60,621 nucleotides of DNA, from contig DGTM01000051.1 in NCBI GenBank assembly GCA_002394305.1, positions 21,871-82,491 of the forward strand, read 5' to 3'. The notes below the pieces were generated by a model. It did not search any database and was not told where the DNA came from. It was given only the letters and a program-made list of their open reading frames with translations. The translations under genes were made by a program, and so were the position numbers. This DNA comes from Prevotellaceae bacterium UBA4336. GTDB taxonomy: Bacteria; Bacteroidota; Bacteroidia; Bacteroidales; Bacteroidaceae. Positions 48,525-57,200 of the stretch are shown here, piece by piece. Within the stretch, counting starts at the first letter, position 1, and each line of letters opens with the position of its first letter.

Positions 48525-51500
48525 CTACCGGACTGCTATTTTCCTTGTCGAGCCGTCCACTCTTACGAGATAGACACCGCCGGGCAGGGGAAGTGACCTG
48601 TCAGCGGAGAGGGTTTCGCTCAGGAGACATTCTCCGAGCGTATTGTATATGCCGACGTGACGGCCTGCGGCGCCGACGATGTGCAGCGACCCGTCGGAGG
48701 CAAAGAGTCCGACGGGGACGCTTTCCCGGCTTGTGATGCCGTCGGGGTCGGGAAGCTTTGTGTACAGCTGCGACTGGGGGATTGTGCTGTAGTAGCTGAA
48801 CTTGCCGTTTATCTGCCAGCGCAGGTTGATGTGTGCGCCGCCGGCGTTCTCGAAGTAAAGGAGTTCCACGTAGTAGAATTCTCCGGCCTCGAGGGAAGCG
48901 GAGAACTTCCAGCCGGGCTTGTCCCAGTTGAATCCGAAGCCCGGCTTGCCGATGTATTCGTTGTCGTACTTGCAGATGGGGCTTGTCAGTCTGTCGGGCT
49001 TGCAGAGCTTGAAGGAGAAGGCATCGTCGCAGCGCGTAAGGCTGAAGTTGTACTTTCCGGTGACGGGTGCGAGCAGATAGCCGGTCCATTTCACCGAGAA
49101 GCTCTCGTCCTCGTTCGAGTCGTTGAACGGGTTGCCGTTCTCCCAGTCGAAGTTCACCACGGGGTCGACGCGGGTGAACCGGTATTCTCCGGGCTGGTCT
49201 TGCTGTGGCGACTTGTGGAAGTCGGTGTTCCGGTAGATGCTGGGGATGGGGTTGCCGAAGTCGGAGCTGCCCTCCCAGTACTCGCCTGTCAGTCCGTCGC
49301 CCTCGCCGTTGCAGATGTCGTCCAGCACCTCTTCCTTGTCGCCGCAGTCCGCCGATTGGCGTAGGGCATACTTGCGGTCGAGCTCCCGGAGTTCGTCGAT
49401 AGGCAGGGCCGCCGCCTTCTCGATGTCGGGCGTGCCGTAGGCGTCCATCAGTCGGTTCATGGGGTCGAGGTGTGCGGCGAAGTTCCAGGTCAGGGCCTCA
49501 AGGACGCATCCCATGCGCCGGGGCTTGTCGGAGGTGCGCAGAGTGGAGGCCTCCAGCTGGAGGCCTTCCTGCCGGGTCGGGTACAGCTTCTTGTAGAGGT
49601 TCATGGACTGCTTGCTGTTGTGTGCGGCGATGCGGGCCACCTTCAGCCAATGCTCGTTGCCGGTGATGACGTAGAGCCTGAAGTAGTGGAACGACGACCA
49701 GGCAAATCCCAGGTCGACAGCCGAGTGGGCAGCGGCGATGTAGTGCTGTCCGACGACCGATCTGTCGCGCGGCCACTCGGTCTTCGCCTTTTGGTCTGTC
49801 TCCACGGGCACTTCGTGCATGAAGGTGAACGTTTCGGTGTACTTGGCAGCCTGAATGGCGGCATCGAGCCATTTCTGTTCCTGCGTGGCATCAAAGAGGG
49901 AGAGGAATCCCTGCATTGCCTGCTGTCCGGACTCGGAATCGACGCATTCGGGGTTGTCTATCACGCAGGCCACGTAGGCATAGTTCAGGTGGTTGTTTGT
50001 GTAGGCCCATTCTGCAGCCCGCTTTGCTGCGTCGAGGTATTCCGGCTTGTCCGTGGCGAGGTAGAGCTCAACGAGGTATCTGACGGCACAAATCGTGAGG
50101 TTCTTGTTCTTCTTCGTGGCGGGATGCTTGCCGTCTGTGACCACGTTTGGGTCGTATTCCATGTAGAAGCTGCCGTCCTCATTCTGGTTGCGGACCAGCC
50201 AGTCGCCAAACCTGCGGCATGCTTCTATCCATTTCGCCTTGTTCGTGCCGTCGTGCTTGCGATAGTAGCACCATGCCTCGAGCACCCCGGTAAGGCCCGA
50301 GCACGCCTGCCGCATCGAGCAGGGGAACTTGTCCCAGCTCTCGAAGTCGCTCCGATACCTGCATTTCGGGAATCCCAGGCCCGAGAGCCCCTCGTTAGCC
50401 CAAAAGTCGATGACGTTGGCACCGCGCTTCTTCCTGAGCGTCTTGCCGGCATCGAGCCCAGCCCGCATCAGCGAGAATCCCGATGCAGGCTGCGAGCCGA
50501 CGAAGCCAAGCTCGTAGGTCGTCCAGTCGATGGAAAAGTCGGTCAGCTTGATGCTCCAGGGGAAACCCGGAGCCGACGCAGCAACGCGTTGTGTCGTCTC
50601 GCTGGCTATGGGCGACAGGTAATAGTAGTCGAGGGTGTTGAGCAGCGCGTCGTAGGCATGCGTCTGGTCGGTCTCGTAGACGGTTGGATTGTAGAGGTCG
50701 AAGGCCTTGTCCCAGGCCTTTGCGATGCTTTCGGCGTAGTCGCGGGTCTTCTCTATCTTGAAGTAGACGTGGTACTGGTGGAACTTCCCTCCGTTCACAA
50801 GGGGGTGACGGCGTATGCCCTTGCCTCCGGCGTGCATGTCGTTTCCGGGCCATGTCGCCACAGCCGCATAGCAGTCGGTCTGGGGGCGCTTGGTGATGCC
50901 CACTCCTCCGAACTGATAGTCGGCGCTTGCCAGCCTGTTCTTCACGTCGTCGAGTATCGTGGAACACGGACTGTCGGCAACGATTACGGTGAAAGCCACG
51001 CCGGTCTGCCTGTCGCGCAGCATCACGACGGGCAGCGTGGTGCGGTCGTCGCGGTAGAGGAAATCGGTGTCGCTCGCCTTGATGCTCCCGCTTGGCATGT
51101 TGCCCTGTTCGGTGAAGCAGACATTATACAACACGCCGGGCACGAACTTGTCCAGGTCCTCGAAGCTGTTTTTCACGGCGTGTTGCAGTCCGAAGCTGGA
51201 GTAGAAGCCGTCCTGCTCGTCGTCCGTTGCGGTCCGGACATCGACGGAGCGCCACAGGGAAAAGGCGCCGTCGCCCTCCGGCTGGAAGCGGTCTGTCACC
51301 AGAAGCGTCGTCTGCTCGTCGTATTTCACCGTGGCGGTCAGCACCAGGCAGCTGTCTCGGTCGTCTGCGGAATCGTACGTCGGGTAGAATTCCTGTCCTT
51401 TGCAGTTGACGTAGAGCGTCGGGTTGCGGGCTGTCCCGGAGTTGAATGTCTGGCCGAAAGCGGTGAAGCTGATGCTGTATGTGCCGTCGCTGTTTTGGTT

Positions 51501-51593
51501 AGCGTTGAGCGTCACGTCGCCCGATGCAAGCGTTTCGTCGGCAAGGGCCGTCAGGCTGCCCAGCAGTGCCAGAAGAAGGAGAAGCTTTTTCAT
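48525..51593 (-). CDS. Secreted (alpha/alpha) toroid protein with PA14 domain and sorting tail
   Basis: The 1,022-residue protein has a signal peptide (1-18). Residues about 20-280 are beta-rich. About 300-760 show helical hairpin repeats of an (alpha/alpha)6 toroid, as in polysaccharide-acting glycosidases and lyases (RRFGDWLVRNQNEDGSFYME, AVRYLVELYLATDKPEYLDA, AAKRAAEWAYTNNH). About 765-930 are PA14-like (GDGLTGEYWEGSSDFG, FSVKWTGYLLAPVTGKYNFS), a carbohydrate-binding fold. The tail (GGVYLVRVDGSTRKIAVR) is a sorting signal. The enzyme family is not recognised; action on a surface or dietary polysaccharide is inferred. It lies 45 bp downstream of the TamA-like gene but may be transcribed separately. 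Confidence 0.72.
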   Translation of the reverse strand: MKKLLLLLALLGSLTALADETLASGDVTLNANQNSDGTYSISFTAFGQTFNSGTARNPTLYVNCKGQEFYPTYDSADDRDSCLVLTATVKYDEQTTLLVTDRFQPEGDGAFSLWRSVDVRTATDDEQDGFYSSFGLQHAVKNSFEDLDKFVPGVLYNVCFTEQGNMPSGSIKASDTDFLYRDDRTTLPVVMLRDRQTGVAFTVIVADSPCSTILDDVKNRLASADYQFGGVGITKRPQTDCYAAVATWPGNDMHAGGKGIRRHPLVNGGKFHQYHVYFKIEKTRDYAESIAKAWDKAFDLYNPTVYETDQTHAYDALLNTLDYYYLSPIASETTQRVAASAPGFPWSIKLTDFSIDWTTYELGFVGSQPASGFSLMRAGLDAGKTLRKKRGANVIDFWANEGLSGLGFPKCRYRSDFESWDKFPCSMRQACSGLTGVLEAWCYYRKHDGTNKAKWIEACRRFGDWLVRNQNEDGSFYMEYDPNVVTDGKHPATKKNKNLTICAVRYLVELYLATDKPEYLDAAKRAAEWAYTNNHLNYAYVACVIDNPECVDSESGQQAMQGFLSLFDATQEQKWLDAAIQAAKYTETFTFMHEVPVETDQKAKTEWPRDRSVVGQHYIAAAHSAVDLGFAWSSFHYFRLYVITGNEHWLKVARIAAHNSKQSMNLYKKLYPTRQEGLQLEASTLRTSDKPRRMGCVLEALTWNFAAHLDPMNRLMDAYGTPDIEKAAALPIDELRELDRKYALRQSADCGDKEEVLDDICNGEGDGLTGEYWEGSSDFGNPIPSIYRNTDFHKSPQQDQPGEYRFTRVDPVVNFDWENGNPFNDSNEDESFSVKWTGYLLAPVTGKYNFSLTRCDDAFSFKLCKPDRLTSPICKYDNEYIGKPGFGFNWDKPGWKFSASLEAGEFYYVELLYFENAGGAHINLRWQINGKFSYYSTIPQSQLYTKLPDPDGITSRESVPVGLFASDGSLHIVGAAGRHVGIYNTLGECLLSETLSADRSLPLPGGVYLVRVDGSTRKIAVR

Positions 51594-51638
51594 GTGTTGC
51601 AGTTTTAAGATGGGGGTGGATAGAATGTTTGTCGCCCG

Positions 51639-54233
51639 TCAGAAGGGATAGCCGATGGCGAAGTGGTAGCCCAGGGAGCGCCCGAAGCTCGGCATGTTGT
51701 AGTAGCCGCTGCGCCCGGTGTCGTAGGGCGCATGGATGCCAATGCCGAGGTCGAAGCGGATGACGAGGAAGTCGAGGTCGTAGCGCAGGCCGGCGCCGGT
51801 GCCGAGGGCAATCTGTTCGCCGAAGTTCCTGAAGCTGAACTTCCCGCCCACCTGGCTGGGGCTCTCGCGCAGCAGCCACACGTTGCCGGCATCGATGAAG
51901 GCGGCGCCTTGCAGCTTGCCGATGATGGGGAAGCGGTACTCCAGGTTGACTTCAAGCTTGAGGTCGCCCATCTGGTCGATGTAGGAGTACTGCGAGGAGG
52001 CCGGATGATAGGAGCCCGGGCCGATGCCCCGCATGCCGAAGGCACGGATGCTGTTTGCGCCGCCCACGCTGAAGAGCTCGCTGTAGGGGGCGGAGACGGC
52101 GTTGCCGTAGCTGTAGACGACGCCGCCGAAGAGACGCATGGCGAGGAGGCTGCGCTGCGTCAGCGGGAACTGGCGTGTGTATTGTGCGGTGGCTTTGACG
52201 AACTGGGCGAACGGTACGCCCAGGAGCTTTTTGCCTTCCTCGCCGTAGGGCCTGCCGGCAATGGCGTAGATGCTGGAGACGATGGCCGATGCCTCCTTGA
52301 CCGAGACGGTGAGGGCCGAGGGATGCTTGGGCGAGCCTGCCCACGAGAAGGTGTAGGACATGCTGGGCACGAACTGGTCGCGCATGGAGACGTAGAGTGC
52401 CTGGTTCGCCTGGACGATGGAGTCGAAGCGGGCCGTGCTGTGCAGCAGCTGGTCGTAGCTGATGGTCAGGGGCGAGAACTCATGCTTGATGCGCTGGCCG
52501 CGCCATAAGGCATAGTCCACGCCGGCGCTCCACGAGACGCGGCCGAAGTAGCCTGCGCGGTTCATCCAGCGTGCCTGCAGGTCAAGCGTGGTGGACGAGA
52601 CGAAGCGCCGCGAGAGCTTGCGCCCCAGGCCAAGGCCGAAGAAGCGGAAGCGCGGATAGAAGAGCGAGCCGCTGAATCCGTACTCATAGGAGTTGAGCAG
52701 GGAGCTCTTCAGGGCGGTGTTGGCGCCGGTCTGCCACTCGTAGGAGCCCCATACCTTGAGCGTCAGCGTCTCGGCGCTGCGGAAAGCGTTGCGCTTGGAG
52801 AAGGAGAAGCTGGCGCCGGGGCCCACCTGTCCGCCCGTCTTGGTGGTGACGTTGCCCTGGAACTCTGCGTCGTAGGGCTTGTCGAGCGTAGCGTTGACCA
52901 CGATGTCGAGGGTATCGTTGTCCGTAGTCCGTTGTCCGTTGTCCGTAGTCCGTAGTCCATTGTCCGTTGTCCGTTGTCCGTTGTCCGTTGTCTCTCTTGG
53001 CACGTAGTTGATGCGCAGCGACGAGAAGATGCCCGTTGCGGCCAGCCCTTCTTGCATCAGTTCGCCGGTCGATTGGCGGTAGAGGTCGCCGCGGCGGAAG
53101 AGCAGTGAGCGCCAGAGTGCCCTGGGGCGCAGCAGGACGCCCCGTCCTCCCTTCGGCGGTGCGGTGGCCTCCTTCCACTTCTGCGGGAGGGGCTGGCTGT
53201 AGCCGAACGACATTCCCCCGCGCATGACGAGGCTGTCCACGATGCGGCGGTCGCCATATTTATATATGTTCACGCGCGTGTTACCTATATGATATGGTCG
53301 CATGGCCTCCGTGGGGGCAGTCGGCGAGGGGCGCACCTGTATCTTTGCCATGAGGGGTGTCTGCAGGGTGTCTGCGCGGTAGGTGATGTAGTCGTGCCGC
53401 TGGTAGTAGTATCCTTGCTCGCGCAGTGCGTCGGCTATGCGTTTGCGTTCGGCCTCGAGGGTCACGACGTTGAAGGGGTCGCCCCGGTGCAGGAGCGAGG
53501 CTTCCGCGGTGCCTCGGATGATGCTGTCGGCTCCCGGGGGAAACATCTGGTAGGCGATGCTGTCCATGTGGTAGAGCGGGCCGGGGTGGATGTTGTAGCG
53601 TACCCGTTGCTTGAGGGTGTCGCGCTGGGGCAGCACTTCGTAGGAGGCGTCGGCACGGAAGTAGCCGCGGCTGCGCAGCGTGTTCTGTGCCACCTTGGAG
53701 CGCATGTAGGGGTTGACGCTCGACATCAGCACGGGCGAGCCGGCGAAGTGGTTGAACATCCAGCGTCCGAAGCGGTGCTTGCTGCCGGCATAGCGGTTGT
53801 AGATGAGCAGCTTGATGGGGAAGGGGTGGGTGATGAAGCTGCTCCCCATGAGTGCGCCGTTGGGTGCGTAGGAGAGGACGGCCTCCACCTCTTCGCGTGC
53901 TGCGGCGTAGGCTTCCTTGTCCTGCTGCGAGATGCGTCGCAGGCTGTCGCGCACGGCCTTCTCGTCCTGCCCGGCGTCTGCGGCCGGCTTCAGTGCCGAG
54001 GCGTCGCCGCTGAGCAGGCCTTCGACGGTCGTGTAGGCGTCGGCCAGGGCGGTGATGACGCCGGTCTCCTGGCCGTCGGCTTCGGCTTTTTGCGGTTTGT
54101 CGTAGTCGATGCTCTTGATGCCGCGGTAGAGTTTCTCGCCTTCGGGCAGGTTCTTCGTGATGGAGCAGGCCGATGCGAGCATGCACAGCAGAAAGGTCGC
54201 TGCCAGGTGGGACTTATGGGACTTATGGGACAT
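51639..54233 (-). CDS. TamA/BamA-family outer-membrane lipoprotein
   Basis: 864 residues from MSHKSHKSHLAATFLLCMLA; the lipobox ASAC follows, then ITKNLPEGEKLYRGIKSI, typical of Bacteroidetes TamA-like lipoproteins. POTRA-like domains span about 40-400 (LLIYNRYAGSKHRFGRWMFN, RGYFRADASYEVLPQRDTLK). The barrel spans about 450-864, with a TamA/BamA-like strand set (VGGANSIRAFGMRGIGPGSY) and a terminal aromatic, YHFAIGYPF. With TamB upstream it should help insert or move outer-membrane proteins. Two oddities: the start codon is a point variant inside a 9-bp repeat array, and ten 7-bp units interrupt the POTRA-barrel junction (about 414-438, coding TDNGQRT repeats). Upstream codons run into tamB and are not used. 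Confidence 0.85.
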   Translation of the reverse strand: MSHKSHKSHLAATFLLCMLASACSITKNLPEGEKLYRGIKSIDYDKPQKAEADGQETGVITALADAYTTVEGLLSGDASALKPAADAGQDEKAVRDSLRRISQQDKEAYAAAREEVEAVLSYAPNGALMGSSFITHPFPIKLLIYNRYAGSKHRFGRWMFNHFAGSPVLMSSVNPYMRSKVAQNTLRSRGYFRADASYEVLPQRDTLKQRVRYNIHPGPLYHMDSIAYQMFPPGADSIIRGTAEASLLHRGDPFNVVTLEAERKRIADALREQGYYYQRHDYITYRADTLQTPLMAKIQVRPSPTAPTEAMRPYHIGNTRVNIYKYGDRRIVDSLVMRGGMSFGYSQPLPQKWKEATAPPKGGRGVLLRPRALWRSLLFRRGDLYRQSTGELMQEGLAATGIFSSLRINYVPRETTDNGQRTTDNGLRTTDNGQRTTDNDTLDIVVNATLDKPYDAEFQGNVTTKTGGQVGPGASFSFSKRNAFRSAETLTLKVWGSYEWQTGANTALKSSLLNSYEYGFSGSLFYPRFRFFGLGLGRKLSRRFVSSTTLDLQARWMNRAGYFGRVSWSAGVDYALWRGQRIKHEFSPLTISYDQLLHSTARFDSIVQANQALYVSMRDQFVPSMSYTFSWAGSPKHPSALTVSVKEASAIVSSIYAIAGRPYGEEGKKLLGVPFAQFVKATAQYTRQFPLTQRSLLAMRLFGGVVYSYGNAVSAPYSELFSVGGANSIRAFGMRGIGPGSYHPASSQYSYIDQMGDLKLEVNLEYRFPIIGKLQGAAFIDAGNVWLLRESPSQVGGKFSFRNFGEQIALGTGAGLRYDLDFLVIRFDLGIGIHAPYDTGRSGYYNMPSFGRSLGYHFAIGYPF
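52921..52992 (-). repeat. Ten 7-bp units inside the TamA-like gene
   Basis: TCCGTTG/TCCGTAG (one TCCATTG) repeated ten times without gaps (52921-52990), plus two more bases. Seven is not a multiple of three, so gain or loss of a unit would shift the frame. Confidence 0.92.
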
Positions 54234-54280
54234 ATAGGACTTATGGGACTTATGGGACTTATAGGACTTATAGGACTTAT
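54209..54280. repeat. Eight 9-bp units across the tamB stop and tamA-like start
   Basis: GGGACTTAT/AGGACTTAT repeats, one unit reading GGGACATAT (54227-54235). The tamB stop (54277-54279) lies in the last unit and the TamA-like ATG (54231-54233, minus strand) in the variant unit. Confidence 0.92.
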
Positions 54281-57200
54281 GGGAGCTGCTGTTTTTTGCG
54301 GAAGATGAAGAGTTCTCGGAGTTTGTCGGCCTTCTTGCGCAGCACGATGCCGCCGCCCATCTTGGTGACTTGTCCTTCGAGCAGCGACTCGTAGTTGCGG
54401 TCGTAGAAGAGGTTGACGTAGCGCGAGGCACTCTTGTCGAGGCGGTACTCTATGGAGATGTTGTCGATGATGGTCTGCCCGGTGTTGACGGCGTCGGACC
54501 CCGTGCTGACCCTTCCGCCCACGATGACGCTGATGCGGTTGCCCCAGAAGCGCTTGGCGAAGCTGAAGCTGTAGTCGGTGGTCTTGCCTCCGGTGCTGGA
54601 CGTGCCCTCGGCGATGCCGAAGTTGACGTCGACGGTGTTGAGTGCCTTGCCTGCCACTTCGTTGATGGCGCTCTGCAGGTAGGCGTTGAGCGTGTTGGTG
54701 TAGCTGTAGCCGCCGTTCGTCTCGCTGTCGTCGGTGACGTACATGCCCGTGACGAGCATCGTGACGGCCACGCGTCCGCGCTCCTCCTGCGTCATGGCTG
54801 TGAGCTGGTTCTGCACGGTCATGTCCTCGGGGGCCTGCAGGGTGAACTCCAGCCCCATGTCTTCGAGCGTGCGGCTCAGCTTCAGCCCCACGTCGAAGGC
54901 GACGTTGCGCGGCGTGCTGTTCTCCGTGACGGTGGAGCGGACGCGTTCGCTGGCACCGATGTTGAGGCGCGGGTTCATGATGTTTCCCTGGAACTCCACG
55001 TAGCTGCCCTGCTCGATGCGGAAGTCGTTGAGGGGGATAGCCATGATGGAGTAGCGCATGGTGCCCTTCTGGATGGTGTAGCGCCCCCAGAGCTGCAGGT
55101 CGTTCTGCACGTCGTAGGTCAGCGTCAGGTCTCCGCCGCCCTGCAGGTCGATGTAGTCGTTGCCGCCGCTGCTGAGGAAGCAGTGCACCTGTGCTCCTTC
55201 GGCTATGCCGACGTTCATCTGCACGTCGATGTTCTGGCGGGCTATGTCGACGGGCTCTGCCGGAATGGTGTCTGTGAAGTCGGTGAAGGTGACGATGTCC
55301 GAGAGCTGGTCGTCGACGGTGATGGGTGTGTCGGTCAGCACGACGCTCACGTCGGTGTTGCCCAGCACGTCGAGCCGTCCTCGCATCTTCAGGTCGGAGA
55401 GCGTGCCCCACAGCCTTCCGCCCACATTGACGAACACCTTGCCGTAGGCCAGTGCGCCCTGCCGCTTCGGAGCGTTGATGAGCTGATAGTCGTTGGCACG
55501 CACGTTCAGGTCGAGCTCTACGCGCTCCAGGTCGCTGAAGTCGATGTCGCCGTCGAGCACGAGGGGTGTCTTGCCTGCTGCATAGGCTTCCACTTTGCCC
55601 AGGTTGATGTGGCTGTTGTCGATGGCAAACGTGTGGTCCGGTATCTGCAGGTTGACGTTGTAGCTGTCCACGTCGATGCGGAGCGAGTCAGTGCGCAGTT
55701 CGCCGCTGAGGATTGGGTTGCTGGCCTTGCCGCTGACCTCCAGGTCGCCCCAGGCGTAGCCGCTCAGGGAGGCCGGTCCGTCGGGCATGAAGGCGTTGAG
55801 CAGTGCGAACGGCATCCGCTGCAGGGAGGCCTGTGCGTCCAGCATCCCCTGGTCCTTCGCGTCGTGGTACTTGCCGTTGAGCAGGAGTATCTCGCGCTTG
55901 TTCTGTGTGATGATGCCGTCCACGTAGTGCGAGCCGTCGGCATTGGGGAAGTAGATGCCGTTCAGGCCGATGTCGCCGAGCAGGACGCTGTTGTAGGCCA
56001 TCTTCTGCACCACCATGTCGGCCGAGACGGTGCTGGTGCTGTCGGCCTGCATGTAGTGGAAGTCGCCGTGCAGGAAGCCGGTGATGTCGGGCATGAAGGG
56101 GATGACGTGTGTCAGCTCGCCCACGTTGAAGCGGTTCACGCTGAGCGAGATGTCCTGCAGGGCCTCTTCGTTGGGTGTGGTGTAGAGCTTGATGCCGGTG
56201 CCGTCGTCGGCCAGCAGGTCGACCAGCGCTTCGAGGTGTCCGCCTCCGGAGAGCGAGATGAAGTTGTCGGCGTTGAGCGTGAACCGACGGTAGGCGATGA
56301 TGGGGTTGAGCGGTGCGAAGTGTACCCGCATGCCGTCGGCGAGGAGGTCGAGCACCAGCCCGAAGTCCACGCTCTTCTTGCCTTTGGCATCGAGGAAGAG
56401 CAGGCTGGCCTCTGCTCCCGTCGAAGTGAGGGAGGCCTGGAGCTGCGACTGGAAGGTGACCATGCGGTTCTTCGGTCCGTTGGCAATGCGTGCGTCGAGT
56501 GCGATGCCGCTCTGCTCCTGCCGGATGCGCCACATGATGCTGTCGAGCAGGATGGCTCCGGTGTTGAGGGCGTGCATGTGCCCTTGTCCCCTCAGGCCCT
56601 CGGCGGGCGAGGAGTTGAGGTGGAGGGCGAGGTCGCGGAAGGTGTAGCCCGTGGCGTGGCGCAGGATGCCCGCTATGGGGTTCTGCTGTCCGCAGTCGAG
56701 CTTCACGGCGAGGTGTGGCAGCAGGGTGCGCAGGGTGTCCTGCCGTATCTGCAGGCTGTCCACTTGGCGTTGCACTTCCTGCCGGAAGGCGTCGATGTGT
56801 GCCAGCAGCGAGTCGAGCCCCTGGTCGGAGGAGAGGGAGAGCGCGAGGTCGCCGGCTGCGGCCTTCATGTGGATGAGCTGTGGCGTGAGGTTGGCGTCGA
56901 CGGTGAGGTCAAGGGGGTGGTAGACGCTGTCGGCTGTCGTCAGCTCCATGGCCTCGATGCGTGCGGCCAGCCGGTGCGTCTGCTGGAAGTCGGAGGCGCC
57001 GTCGACGTTCATCACCATGCTGGCCGAGAGCGGTTTGCGAGCCAGGCGGAGCGCATAGAGGTCGATGCGGTTGAGGTCGAGGTTGAAGGAGGCATCCTGC
57101 ACCTTGCGTTCGCCGATGACGGCATCGATGCAGCCTTGCAGCTCGAGCAGGTCGTTGCGGCTGTCCAGCTCCACCGAGGCTTGTCCCTTTTCGAGGCGGG

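Noticed and set aside
49470..51608. A 712-codon plus-strand frame opposite the toroid-PA14 gene
   Set aside because: No signal, no motifs, antisense composition.
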